From a virus: a stretch of DNA of 24,013 nt. Positions 1 to 6,835 of this stretch are shown here, piece by piece. The DNA lies in the IMG/VR virus record IMGVR_UViG_3300030060_003039, positions 283 to 24,295 of that record; one strand, written 5' to 3'. Both the position numbers and the translations under genes were made by a program. The notes beneath the pieces were generated by a model. It saw only the letters and a program-made list of their open reading frames with translations. It made no database searches and was not told the DNA's origin. Position 1 is the stretch's first letter. The number at the start of each line of letters is the position of its first letter.

Positions 1-241
1 AGAAAGAGACGCTGAACTATTCACTAACAAACTAACTGCTCTTCTATTCCCTGAGGAAAAAACACAGAACATGGAAGACAACTTAGAACTACAAGAAATT
101 CTGATTGATAAATGGTGCGAAGAAAAAACAACACCAAGAACAATCAAATGTGGTTTCTATGGTTGTGGTGCAACTTTTCCAATCTCAGTTTTGGAAGATA
201 CAGATTTTTGTCCAGAGTGCGAAGAGCCTTTTGATCTATAA
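1..241 (+). CDS. Zinc-ribbon protein, C-terminal part (5' end outside window)
   Basis: The frame is open from the first base (first full codon at 2) to TAA at 239-241, giving 79 visible residues. The start lies outside the window. The first half is acidic and probably helical. The last third carries two cysteine pairs, C-x4-C then C-x2-C about 16 residues later, the pattern of a small zinc ribbon. The protein ends a few residues after the second pair. A strong terminator-like hairpin follows within 25 bp, so this is the last gene of a plus-strand transcript. The function is unknown. In phages such terminal zinc ribbons are often nucleic-acid or protein-interaction modules, but nothing here says which. 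The overlapping frame beginning at 105 has no zinc motif and reads through the terminator, so it is not accepted. Confidence 0.72.
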   Translation, partial: ERDAELFTNKLTALLFPEEKTQNMEDNLELQEILIDKWCEEKTTPRTIKCGFYGCGATFPISVLEDTDFCPECEEPFDL

Positions 242-262
242 CCTAAAAATACCAAACAAACC

Positions 263-292
263 AAAAGGGCAGTATTTTACTGCTCTTTTTTT
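263..292 (+). terminator. Rho-independent terminator
   Basis: A near-perfect stem pairs AAAGGGCAGTA with TACTGCTCTTT (one G-T pair) around a three-base loop and runs directly into seven T residues. It lies 22 bp after the zinc-ribbon stop codon. Confidence 0.85.
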
Positions 293-790
293 AGTTCACG
301 ATTAGTGAAACATTTTTTAAGGGCTATTTTAAGCCCATACAGAGAGTTTAAGTGTTTTTATATATGATTTACCCTAGATAAAAGTTTGATAGTTTTTGAA
401 CTCTGATAAAGGTTACAGAGGTGTTATATAGGCATCTATTAATATATACTAATATCATTAGGTAACTCTAAGTAAATTAATGCTTGACCTGATATGTGGT
501 TGTGGTAATGAAGAGTGTGGTTTTTTTTAGCGATTGCGAAAGAGACCACGAAGACACGCTAGGTTGCGAAGTTCCAACACAAAAGAGTGATTGAATGTTG
601 GGTCTCTGAAATGAGATTAAAGGCATTGTCGTTATAGTCCGACATTTTAACCTCTCCCTGATTGATGAGAAGATTTTAGGTGGCAAAGTTTTTAGAAAAA
701 ATCACGAGGTTAATACTGATAAGGAAATGTGTGTTTCCTCTGATGATTGCGAAAGCATGAAATCAGCTAACCTTAATTCATGGAGTTTTT
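293..790. promoter_or_regulatory. Gene-free leader region with promoter-like repeats
   Basis: I see no convincing coding frame here. The 69-codon minus frame at 477-686 has no ribosome site and an unusual composition. The stretch holds a small hairpin GGGCT-ATTTTA-AGCCC (321-336) and two copies of an element containing TACAGAG (337-352 and 413-432) that recurs at 7014-7044. From 480 to 760 the base composition is visibly richer in G and C than around it. The heptamer TTGCGAA occurs three times (534, 564, 747). A hairpin with stem GGAAA/TTTCC lies at 723-738. It probably carries the promoter or promoters and an untranslated leader for the genes starting at 791. Confidence 0.5.
413..432 (+). 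promoter_or_regulatory. Promoter-like repeat, copy C
   Basis: TACAGAGGTGTTATATAGG matches the element at 7026-7044, TACAGAGGTGTTAATATAG, with a one-base length difference. The right half reads as an extended -10 (TG-T-TATATA). A T-rich tract precedes it in both copies, but no good -35 hexamer is correctly spaced. It could be a phage-specific or host-factor-assisted promoter. Confidence 0.4.
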
Positions 791-1075
791 ATGCCAAAAG
801 ATTATGGTCAATTTGACGAAAGCATATGTGATCTTGCAAATGAGATTACATATGAAATATCACAACTTGTTAGAGAAAAGTTGACTGAACTTAACAAGAA
901 TAATGCCCATCTAAGTTCTAATACTTATGTTCAATATAATGTTAATTCAGATGAACTTGACATTGCAGTTAATCAATTCTGCAAAGTTGGAGATGTAATA
1001 GATGCTATATCTATTGTGCCAATTTATTTCATAGAGCCGAGATTTGGTGGACAAGTTCCAAATATAAAGAAATAG
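791..1075 (+). CDS. Hypothetical protein, 94 aa
   Basis: The ATG follows the ribosome-binding site GGAG with 6-base spacing and the frame is closed by TAG. The first 40 residues look helical and acidic; the C-terminal part is mixed and ends in a glycine/proline-containing basic tail. I recognise no domain. It is the first gene after the long leader and is followed at once by a hairpin terminator, so it may be transcribed strongly and partly on its own. A highly expressed first gene of this kind is often an early host-takeover protein in phages, but that is inference from position only. Confidence 0.7.
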   Translation: MPKDYGQFDESICDLANEITYEISQLVREKLTELNKNNAHLSSNTYVQYNVNSDELDIAVNQFCKVGDVIDAISIVPIYFIEPRFGGQVPNIKK

Positions 1076-1087
1076 CATAACAATCTA

Positions 1088-1113
1088 AATGGGGAGTTAG
1101 CACTCCCCTTTAT
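1088..1113 (+). terminator. Hairpin terminator after the 94-aa gene
   Basis: A perfect GGGGAG/CTCCCC stem with loop TTAGCA is followed by TTTATTT. The weak T-tract suggests partial termination, leaving some read-through into the next genes. Confidence 0.65.
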
Positions 1114-1132
1114 TTAATCAATAGGAGTTTTT

Positions 1133-1462
1133 ATGAGAAATTTAAATAAAGATGAAATAAAGTTATTAAGATTATTAAGTGATACATACAATTTTCTTAA
1201 TGTTTCTGATGTATCTGCAGACAAGTATAACATGAAAGATTATTCAAAATTAAATTACATAAATGCAAAACACGTTAATGATCTGCCAAGTTCGTTAGTG
1301 TGCAAGTGCAATAACATTGCTGAAATTATGAGGAGTGTAATTGACGATAATGAAATGTATGAATGGTTTGCAAGAATTGATTTTGATTTAGATCAGTTAG
1401 TTAGAGCAATGCATACAATTAACCATGATAAGCAAACATATATGCCAGAGGAGTTATTATGA
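1133..1462 (+). CDS. Hypothetical protein, 109 aa
   Basis: A good ribosome site (AGGAG) precedes the ATG. The protein begins with a charged helical stretch rich in Lys, Leu and Asp and ends in an acidic, probably helical segment; one C-x-C pair lies near residues 62-64. No family is recognised. Its stop overlaps the ATG of the next gene by four bases (ATGA), so the two are translationally coupled. It belongs to the run of small accessory genes before the MoxR/VWA block. Confidence 0.7.
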   Translation: MRNLNKDEIKLLRLLSDTYNFLNVSDVSADKYNMKDYSKLNYINAKHVNDLPSSLVCKCNNIAEIMRSVIDDNEMYEWFARIDFDLDQLVRAMHTINHDKQTYMPEELL

Positions 1463-1656
1463 AATTTTTAAAGTATACAAATATTCAAGGTTGGTTGCAT
1501 GAGTTCGCAACAGACAACCTCAGTCTAGATAGCCTAAAAGATATCGTTTATCGTCAAGGCTATAATTTATATCAGATAAAGTTTATCAAAAAATTTGAGG
1601 TGGAGGTTATGGTAACCTCAAACACCACAAACAAAATTTATAAAATTAAAAATTAG
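1459..1656 (+). CDS. Hypothetical protein, 65 aa
   Basis: The start overlaps the stop of the previous gene (ATGA) and an AGGAG site lies inside the upstream coding end. It is a small basic protein with a helical first half. The C-terminal half alternates basic and hydrophobic residues, as expected for beta strands. No known domain is seen. The tight coupling supports it being real. Confidence 0.65.
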   Translation: MKFLKYTNIQGWLHEFATDNLSLDSLKDIVYRQGYNLYQIKFIKKFEVEVMVTSNTTNKIYKIKN

Positions 1657-1664
1657 GAGAAACC

Positions 1665-1856
1665 ATGAAAGATACAATCAAGATTGAGATTAGGTCTCAC
1701 TATGGAAAACAACATTTTTATCCCATGTGTCCTAATGGGAAGTTGTTTTCTGAAATAGCAGAAACAAAGACTTTAACATTGGAAGTTTTAAAAAGAATTT
1801 CAAAAATAGGTTTCCAAGTTGAAGTAGTTAATCAAACAACAATAGAGGGTTTATAA
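1665..1856 (+). CDS. Hypothetical protein, 63 aa
   Basis: AGGAG precedes the ATG by 6 bases and the previous stop is only 8 bp away. The sequence opens with a beta-like stretch, has a short Cys-Pro-Asn-Gly turn, and then a helix-like Leu/Lys/Ile segment ending in another strand. This would fit a compact alpha/beta fold, but no family is recognised. It is co-transcribed with its neighbours. Confidence 0.65.
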   Translation: MKDTIKIEIRSHYGKQHFYPMCPNGKLFSEIAETKTLTLEVLKRISKIGFQVEVVNQTTIEGL

Positions 1857-1878
1857 TAACCAATAGAAAGGGAGTGCT

Positions 1879-2571
1879 ATGCACAAAGAAAAGAAGTTGT
1901 CTGCGAACTTATCAGCAGAAAATATTGAAAGACTTGCTAAGACAGAGGGAGAATTTCAAAAATTAAAAGACAATCGTGCTGAAGATTATCAATCAATCCA
2001 AGAGAAAAAGTTGGATCAATATGCAACATTGATATCCCATATCAAGCCTATCTGGAAATCAAATAAGACTGATAGCAATAATCTTGGAAGACAAGATGGA
2101 ATAGATATGAGAACAGATCTTATAACTGATGTTGGAATGAGCCAGTCCAACGCTAAGGTTTTATATGAAAAGTCTGTGCAGTTTGTCGCTAAGTTTGAAG
2201 ATGAAATCCCTACTCAGGCAACACCTGATAGTGTTTTGCAAGTGTTCGCACAAAAATCTATCAAGTCTCAGAATGATTTAAAAAAATCTGTGTCTGAAGA
2301 AAAAGATCAGGATCTTGCAGAACAAATATCAAGAAAGTTATTTGGCAAAACCAAGATACAAAAAGTCAAACAAGAAGATGGCACAACCATTGAGGAAGAA
2401 GTCTACATTCCAACAGACCTAGATGCAGATAAGGTGCAGAAAGTGTGGGAAGTTTTACAAGACAAAAGAAGAGAAAGACTTGCTCATGATACGGCATCTG
2501 CTGATGCACAGAAAAAGACTTCTGAAGATAACGACATTGCTAACAGAATAGATCAGGCATTAGCAAGTTAA
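1879..2571 (+). CDS. Hypothetical helical protein, 230 aa
   Basis: The start has a good site (GGGAG). The protein is highly charged and rich in Lys, Glu, Asp and Gln, with long helical stretches at about residues 1-50, 85-145 and 185-230 that could form coiled coils. It has no signal peptide, membrane segment or cysteine. The more structured middle contains a threonine/glutamate-rich turn near residues 165-175. Its size and helicity suggest a soluble scaffold or adaptor protein, but no function can be assigned. It is separated from the next gene by a hairpin terminator at 2586-2608. Confidence 0.75.
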   Translation: MHKEKKLSANLSAENIERLAKTEGEFQKLKDNRAEDYQSIQEKKLDQYATLISHIKPIWKSNKTDSNNLGRQDGIDMRTDLITDVGMSQSNAKVLYEKSVQFVAKFEDEIPTQATPDSVLQVFAQKSIKSQNDLKKSVSEEKDQDLAEQISRKLFGKTKIQKVKQEDGTTIEEEVYIPTDLDADKVQKVWEVLQDKRRERLAHDTASADAQKKTSEDNDIANRIDQALAS

Positions 2572-2585
2572 TCAAATGCACAAAG

Positions 2586-2617
2586 TAAGGCAGAAACTCT
2601 CTGCCTTATCTTGTTTA
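2586..2617 (+). terminator. Rho-independent terminator
   Basis: A nine-base-pair perfect stem, TAAGGCAGA/TCTGCCTTA, with five-base loop AACTC is followed by TCTTGTTT. It lies 14 bp after the 230-aa gene and separates it from the MoxR/VWA block. Confidence 0.75.
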
Positions 2618-2642
2618 TTTGAAACTTAACAGAGGAGAAAAT

Positions 2643-2882
2643 ATGAATAAACATAAACAAATAATCAATTTTGCCAGAGGCAAGATTGTATCAGGAACTT
2701 TCACTAAATTAGATGGAAGTATTAGAGAATTTTGGGGAGTGTTAAAGCATGAGCCAAGAGACAAAGACTACCTAGTTACAACCTATGATTTTAGAAAGAA
2801 AGAATATCGTAGGTTTAGACTAGATCAAGGCAACATTAAATTAGTTGTTGCAAATAAAACTTTTAACATTCGTAACCAATAG
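2643..2882 (+). CDS. Small SH3-like (WYL_2/DUF2693-type) protein, 79 aa
   Basis: The ATG at 2643 is chosen over the in-frame ATG at 2619 because GAGGAG lies just before it. The body has the pattern of the small phage SH3/Sm-barrel family often annotated DUF2693 or WYL_2: a strand with Gly-Thr-Phe-Thr, a Lys-x-Asp-Gly-Ser-x-Arg turn, a Trp-Gly-x-Leu strand, then Thr-Thr-Tyr-Asp and a basic Tyr-Arg-Arg-Phe-Arg strand. Members are thought to bind nucleic acid or ligands, but the role is not established. It directly precedes the MoxR gene (8 bp gap) and is probably co-transcribed with it. The family call is from pattern memory. Confidence 0.55.
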   Translation: MNKHKQIINFARGKIVSGTFTKLDGSIREFWGVLKHEPRDKDYLVTTYDFRKKEYRRFRLDQGNIKLVVANKTFNIRNQ

Positions 2883-2890
2883 GAGATATT

Positions 2891-3934
2891 ATGCGAATAA
2901 ATACTGCTGAGAAGATAATCACAAAATCAATCAAAGAAACTAAAGACAGAAAAAATGGCGAACTTCCAATATGCCCTTTTGTCTTGGGTGCAATGGGTAT
3001 AGGTAAAACTCATTTAGTTAAACAAGTTGCAGATAATTTGAATATGTTTCTTGTAACAACCAACCTTGCTCAATATGAGCCATCAGATATTGGTGGTATG
3101 CAAATGCCTGATGGGGATAACATGAAAGTGTTAAAACCAAAATGGTTGCTTAGTGAAGACCAAAGATCAGACAAGATCAAAGAGGGTTTTGATGGAGTTA
3201 TGTATTTCTTTGATGAACTGCCTCAAGCACCAATATTGAACATGAACATATTTGCAACAATCTCTGACGAATATAGAGTTGGGGAATATAAAGTTCCTAT
3301 GGGAGATGTTGTCTTGTGTGCTGGGAATAGAATGTCTGACAGATCAGGCACAAATCAAATGCCAATGCATTTAAAGGATAGGATCACAACAATAGAAGTT
3401 GAGCCTAACTTAGATGATTGGTGCAAGTATGCTAGTTCAAAAGGCATAGACCATAGAATAATATCTTGGTTAAGATTTAAGCCTGAGTTTCTACACAAGT
3501 TTGATCGTGATGCTAATGCTTTCCCTACTCCAAGATCTCATGAGAGAGTTAGTCAGATCTTATCTTGGGAGTTAGATGAAGACACAATGTATCATGCAGT
3601 CTCTTGTCAGATTGGCGAAAGTGCTAGTGCAAACTTGTTTACTCACATTCGTATTCACGATAGATGCCCTAACCTAGATGATATCGTAAAAGATCCAGAT
3701 GGTGTTGTAGTTCCTGAGGAGATGGCGATTGCTTTTGCTACAACCTCAGGTCTTGTTAGCAAAGTTAATGATGGCAACATGGCAAATATCTTGAAGTATG
3801 TATCAAGAATGTCAGGGGAGTTCCTTGCTTGTTTTGTTAAAGATGCAGTTGCTAAGAATAGGGAGTTCTTGCAAAACAAGGCATTGAGATATGAACTTTC
3901 ATCTAATGGGAAACTTAAAGAACTCGTATTATAG
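2891..3934 (+). CDS. MoxR-type AAA+ ATPase
   Basis: This is a 347-residue AAA+ ATPase. Walker A GAMGIGKT lies at residues 33-40, Walker B ends in Asp108-Glu109 (VMYFFDEL), a sensor-1-like Cys-Ala-Gly-Asn follows near 145, and a Leu-Lys-Asp-Arg arginine-finger region follows. A Thr-Pro-Arg sensor-2 motif lies near residue 215. Family knowledge: MoxR ATPases assemble as hexamers and remodel or activate partners, usually together with a VWA-domain protein encoded next door. That partner is exactly the next gene (8 bp gap; the AGGAG site overlaps this gene's stop). The ATPase therefore probably powers a chaperone-like or conflict module carried by the phage. All catalytic motifs look intact. Confidence 0.9.
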   Translation: MRINTAEKIITKSIKETKDRKNGELPICPFVLGAMGIGKTHLVKQVADNLNMFLVTTNLAQYEPSDIGGMQMPDGDNMKVLKPKWLLSEDQRSDKIKEGFDGVMYFFDELPQAPILNMNIFATISDEYRVGEYKVPMGDVVLCAGNRMSDRSGTNQMPMHLKDRITTIEVEPNLDDWCKYASSKGIDHRIISWLRFKPEFLHKFDRDANAFPTPRSHERVSQILSWELDEDTMYHAVSCQIGESASANLFTHIRIHDRCPNLDDIVKDPDGVVVPEEMAIAFATTSGLVSKVNDGNMANILKYVSRMSGEFLACFVKDAVAKNREFLQNKALRYELSSNGKLKELVL

Positions 3935-3942
3935 GAGAAAAA

Positions 3943-5064
3943 ATGAGAACTTTAGAAAACAAAATATCAAGGTCTAACATTAGACTGATGGTAGACAAAG
4001 TGAGAAAGGGTTGGGGTTTTTATGCCTCAATCCTTTTTAAAATGGATATGATTAAGGATAACGATATCCCAACAATGGCAACAGATGGAGATAAAATATT
4101 TTATAATCCTGAGTGGTCAGACACATTAACTGAGGAAGAGTTAGACTTTGTTAGATGTCATGAGGGTATGCATAGAGTTTTAAGGCATCATCTCAGGACA
4201 AAAGACAGAGACAAAAGATTGTGGAATATTGCCACAGACTTTGCCATTAACTCTATCTTAAAAAAGTCAGGTATGACCATGCCTAAAGATGGTCTGTTTG
4301 ATCCAAAATACGACAACATGAGTGCTGAAAAGATTTATGCATTACTTGAAAAAGAAATGGACAAATCGCCTCAATGTTCTTGGGGAAACATTATACCTAA
4401 AGACAAGACAGAAGATGAAACCAGAGTTGAAGAAAGTATAATTATGCAAGAAACAACAATGGCATTACAGAATGTGAAAGACATTGGCAGTCTTCCTAGT
4501 GATATAAAAGATCTTATCCAAGAAATGGAAAGGTCTCAGGTTGATTGGTCTTCTGTTATAAGAAGAGTTGTTGGAGGAGATCAGCCTGAAGACTATACAT
4601 TCAGGAGACCAAACAGAAGATCACTACATTGTTTTGATATGTTTATGCCAAGCACATTAAAACTTGGTTGTGGAGATGTTGTTGTTTGGGTTGATACCTC
4701 TGGATCAGTATCTAATAAGGAACTCTCCCATGCTCTGGGGGAGATCAATGCTATATCTGAGGATATGCAACCTAACTCAGTAACTATTTTCTATGCTGAT
4801 ACCGATATACAAAAAACAGAAAGGTATGAGAAAGGAGATATTATTGAGAATTTAAACGTAAAGGGAAGAGGGGGAACTGATCCCATGTGTGTATTTAAAC
4901 ACATTGAAGATAACGACATGAATGTAGATAGCATGGTTTGTATAACTGATATGGGTTTTTACAAGTTTCCTGAGAATGTTGATTATCCTTTGTTGTGGGT
5001 ATCAACAGATCTAAGAGCCAACGTGCCACCTATTGGGGAAATTACTTTCCTCAAGGTGGCATAG
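3943..5064 (+). CDS. HExxH (DUF2201-like) plus VWA-domain protein, MoxR partner
   Basis: A 373-residue two-part protein. The N-terminal half matches the DUF2201 metallopeptidase-like family: His73-Glu-Gly-Met-His77 followed by His-His and Leu-Arg, then a Trp-Asn-Ile-Ala-Thr-Asp motif with Asp99, a plausible third zinc ligand. A charged linker (140-215) leads to a VWA-like domain with a complete MIDAS: Asp251-Thr-Ser-Gly-Ser255, Thr312 in Gly-Gly-Thr-Asp-Pro, and Asp336. This architecture usually accompanies MoxR ATPases, and here the ATPase is the gene just upstream. The VWA part would dock on the ATPase and present substrates. Proteolysis by the HExxH part is possible but unproven in this family. 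The end of the gene contains a strong hairpin (5025-5060). Confidence 0.88.
   Translation: MRTLENKISRSNIRLMVDKVRKGWGFYASILFKMDMIKDNDIPTMATDGDKIFYNPEWSDTLTEEELDFVRCHEGMHRVLRHHLRTKDRDKRLWNIATDFAINSILKKSGMTMPKDGLFDPKYDNMSAEKIYALLEKEMDKSPQCSWGNIIPKDKTEDETRVEESIIMQETTMALQNVKDIGSLPSDIKDLIQEMERSQVDWSSVIRRVVGGDQPEDYTFRRPNRRSLHCFDMFMPSTLKLGCGDVVVWVDTSGSVSNKELSHALGEINAISEDMQPNSVTIFYADTDIQKTERYEKGDIIENLNVKGRGGTDPMCVFKHIEDNDMNVDSMVCITDMGFYKFPENVDYPLLWVSTDLRANVPPIGEITFLKVA
5025..5060 (+). other. Two-tier stem-loop at the 3' end of the VWA gene
   Basis: GCCACCT (5025-5031) pairs with AGGTGGC (5054-5060). Inside it GGGGAAA pairs with TTTCCTC (one G-T) around tetraloop TTAC. Fourteen base pairs in 36 nt ending just before the stop codon suggest an RNA processing, stability or attenuation element between the VWA gene and the 349-aa gene. 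No T-tract follows directly. A weaker AAGTTA-ATAA-TAACTT hairpin with TT lies at 5069-5084. Confidence 0.45.
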
Positions 5065-5114
5065 CCACAAGTTAATAATAACTTTTATATGATAGTAGTT
5101 TAAGGAGTTACCAA

Positions 5115-6164
5115 ATGAATATAATAAAATTATCTAATGTAATGAAACAGATTGAGAATAATGGAAACAAGGCAATGTCCACCCATCTTTTTCATTATAA
5201 TGTAGCGAAGAAAAATATTGAGATGTTGAGACATTTTAAAAACATTTATGGAATATCAGGAGAGCAGATGAAACATCTGGTAGAATATGAAAAAACTGGT
5301 TTTAGTAATCAAGATCAGTATGGATATCCGAACTCTACTGCATCTGCTAAAAGAGATGATGTTACAAAAGCAGTTAGCGTTATTAGTGGAATTATTGAGT
5401 ATCAAGATAGAACTTATTTCACTCATTATACTGATTTATTAAAATCTATATTTACATATAGGAAACACGCTAAAAGAAATAGTCTATTAGATCCTAGTTT
5501 TAAAAATCCATCTAACATTGTGGATAAATGGGCAGTATTATCTGCTAAGGTCTGCTATGAATGGTGGAGAGACAACCACCAAAGGTCTACAATTCACATT
5601 GGTGTTCAAGGCTATGATATGCATAAAGAAATACAAGCAATATCAAGAGTTCATGCTGATAAACCTTTTATAATTAAGGAAAAAAATCACGTTGTTGTAG
5701 ATAACTATTATACAATTCAACCTGATTGTTATGATAGCCAATGGACTAAGGAAAACAGAATTGCCATTCCACCTTTATGGTATAACTCAATCTACAGACA
5801 TGGCATGGCAAGTGTAGTTTATAAAAGTAGACCATGTATGGTTATTAGAGCAAAGCCTAGACCAGTTCAAAGGTTAAAGGATAAAGGCATAGATGTTTTT
5901 ATTGCTGATGTTGTTTCTTGTAAAAATTCAGTTATTGAACTTATCCAAAATTTATACTTGGTCGTATACAAAACCAAGAAATGGAAGAAACATGAAAGTG
6001 GAGAACAATATGCAATGACCACTTCACAGAAAAGAATTTTTGCACCAAATAAGTTTGACGTTATGGGCGAATGTTTAGTTGCTTGTAATGAAAATCTTAA
6101 AATTGCAGAGAACACCATTAATGGAAGATTAATGGGTGGCATAACCAAAGCCTTAGATATTTAG
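5115..6164 (+). CDS. Hypothetical protein, 349 aa (third gene of MoxR/VWA block)
   Basis: Ribosome site AAGGAG precedes the ATG. The first 170 residues look helical, with many Lys, Asn and Tyr; the rest mixes strands and helices with several aromatic residues and a basic Arg-Ala-Lys-Pro-Arg-Pro stretch near 250. Cysteines at about 208, 246, 273 and a C-x7-C spacing near the end do not form an obvious zinc site. No signal peptide or membrane segment is seen. I do not recognise the family. Its position 50 bp after the MoxR and VWA genes, with nothing large after it, makes it the natural candidate for the client or effector of that ATPase pair. This is inference from gene order only. Confidence 0.75.
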   Translation: MNIIKLSNVMKQIENNGNKAMSTHLFHYNVAKKNIEMLRHFKNIYGISGEQMKHLVEYEKTGFSNQDQYGYPNSTASAKRDDVTKAVSVISGIIEYQDRTYFTHYTDLLKSIFTYRKHAKRNSLLDPSFKNPSNIVDKWAVLSAKVCYEWWRDNHQRSTIHIGVQGYDMHKEIQAISRVHADKPFIIKEKNHVVVDNYYTIQPDCYDSQWTKENRIAIPPLWYNSIYRHGMASVVYKSRPCMVIRAKPRPVQRLKDKGIDVFIADVVSCKNSVIELIQNLYLVVYKTKKWKKHESGEQYAMTTSQKRIFAPNKFDVMGECLVACNENLKIAENTINGRLMGGITKALDI

Positions 6165-6173
6165 GGAGTTGTT

Positions 6174-6398
6174 ATGCAGAGTGAAAAAACGAACTTCAGT
6201 CATAGAGGGTTTTGTTACCATCATAAATTCAATATGACTGAAGATGGTAGGATAATTTTTCAGCACGATATAACTAAGAAAAATGAGCCTAGTAATGTTG
6301 TCTTTGTTTATTGGGGAATTACAGATAGACCATTAAATGAAGATGAATTTAAATCTTATGTAGATCAAATGATTAGAGTAACAGAAAGTGGGTATTAA
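6174..6398 (+). CDS. Hypothetical protein, 74 aa
   Basis: The ATG follows AGGGAG with good spacing, 9 bp after the previous stop. The short sequence has a His/Cys/Tyr-rich N-terminal part (Cys-Tyr-His-His), a central strand region with Trp, and an acidic C-terminal helix. The histidines could bind metal, but there is no recognised pattern. The next gene's ATG follows directly on its stop codon. Confidence 0.62.
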   Translation: MQSEKTNFSHRGFCYHHKFNMTEDGRIIFQHDITKKNEPSNVVFVYWGITDRPLNEDEFKSYVDQMIRVTESGY

Positions 6399-6584
6399 AT
6401 GAGTAAAATAAAAACTTGGGTGGAATTGCCACCAGAAAAATTAACATGGTCAGAGGCTATGTTAGAAATTGAGGGAGTAGTAAATGAAGAGGTCAGCAGA
6501 TTGGCAAAAAAAAGAACAAACCAATCTACTGAGTTAGCATTGCTATTAAACAAATCATTACAAATAATTAAGAGGGGATATTAA
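6399..6584 (+). CDS. Hypothetical protein, 61 aa
   Basis: The start immediately follows the TAA of the previous gene. The protein is mostly helical: a Trp-rich beginning (Lys-Thr-Trp, Leu-Thr-Trp), then an amphipathic helix with many Glu, Lys and Leu. No domain is recognised. The ribosome site is weak, so translation probably depends on re-initiation after the upstream stop. Confidence 0.58.
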   Translation: MSKIKTWVELPPEKLTWSEAMLEIEGVVNEEVSRLAKKRTNQSTELALLLNKSLQIIKRGY

Positions 6585-6585
6585 T

Positions 6586-6771
6586 ATGCCAATGTGTGAA
6601 TTACTAACTATGCTTTACAAATTGAGATATGATGTTGAAAAGCAAAATGGAACTCATTACGACCATATGAGAAGTCTGGATAAAATGATACAGATTGTTA
6701 AGCCTTATGCAGACCAAGAAAATAATAATGAAAAACATTCAGAGGAGTTATTTGATGAACTATCTAATTGA
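6586..6771 (+). CDS. Hypothetical protein, 61 aa
   Basis: The start at 6586 follows GAGGGG, one base after the previous stop. It is a small helical protein with a Met/Leu/Tyr-rich first half and a strongly acidic, Asn-rich tail. Its last codons contain the ribosome site (GAGGAG) and the start of the 26-codon frame at 6755. No family is recognised. Confidence 0.58.
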   Translation: MPMCELLTMLYKLRYDVEKQNGTHYDHMRSLDKMIQIVKPYADQENNNEKHSEELFDELSN

Positions 6772-6835
6772 TTTCGTAACTTGTTTATTAATGTTTATAA
6801 TAATAATTGGCACAATATATGTTGTGCCATTTTAA
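6755..6835 (+). CDS. 26-residue membrane micropeptide
   Basis: This short frame begins at an ATG seven bases after a perfect GAGGAG site and overlaps the end of the previous gene by 17 bp. After Met-Asn-Tyr it is almost entirely one hydrophobic helix (Leu, Ile, Val, Phe, Met, with a single Cys and Gly), closing with Val-Pro-Phe, which is enough to span a membrane once. Small phages use single-span peptides for lysis regulation, superinfection exclusion or membrane stress; which applies here is unknown. The strong ribosome site argues that it is translated. Its end overlaps a GGCACAA/TTGTGCC hairpin. Confidence 0.5.
   Translation: MNYLIDFVTCLLMFIIIIGTIYVVPF
6809..6835 (+). terminator. Hairpin at the end of the plus-strand gene train
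   Basis: GGCACAA and TTGTGCC form a seven-base-pair stem around TATATG, followed by ATTTTAAG. It lies at the end of the last gene before a 280 bp gene-free stretch and probably acts as a (weak) terminator. Confidence 0.45.

Noticed and set aside
105-305. 66-codon plus frame over the zinc-ribbon end
   Set aside because: It is out of frame with the Cys-rich protein and runs through the terminator hairpin.
477-686. 69-codon minus-strand frame in the leader
   Set aside because: No ribosome site, unusual composition, and it overlaps probable RNA structure and regulatory repeats.
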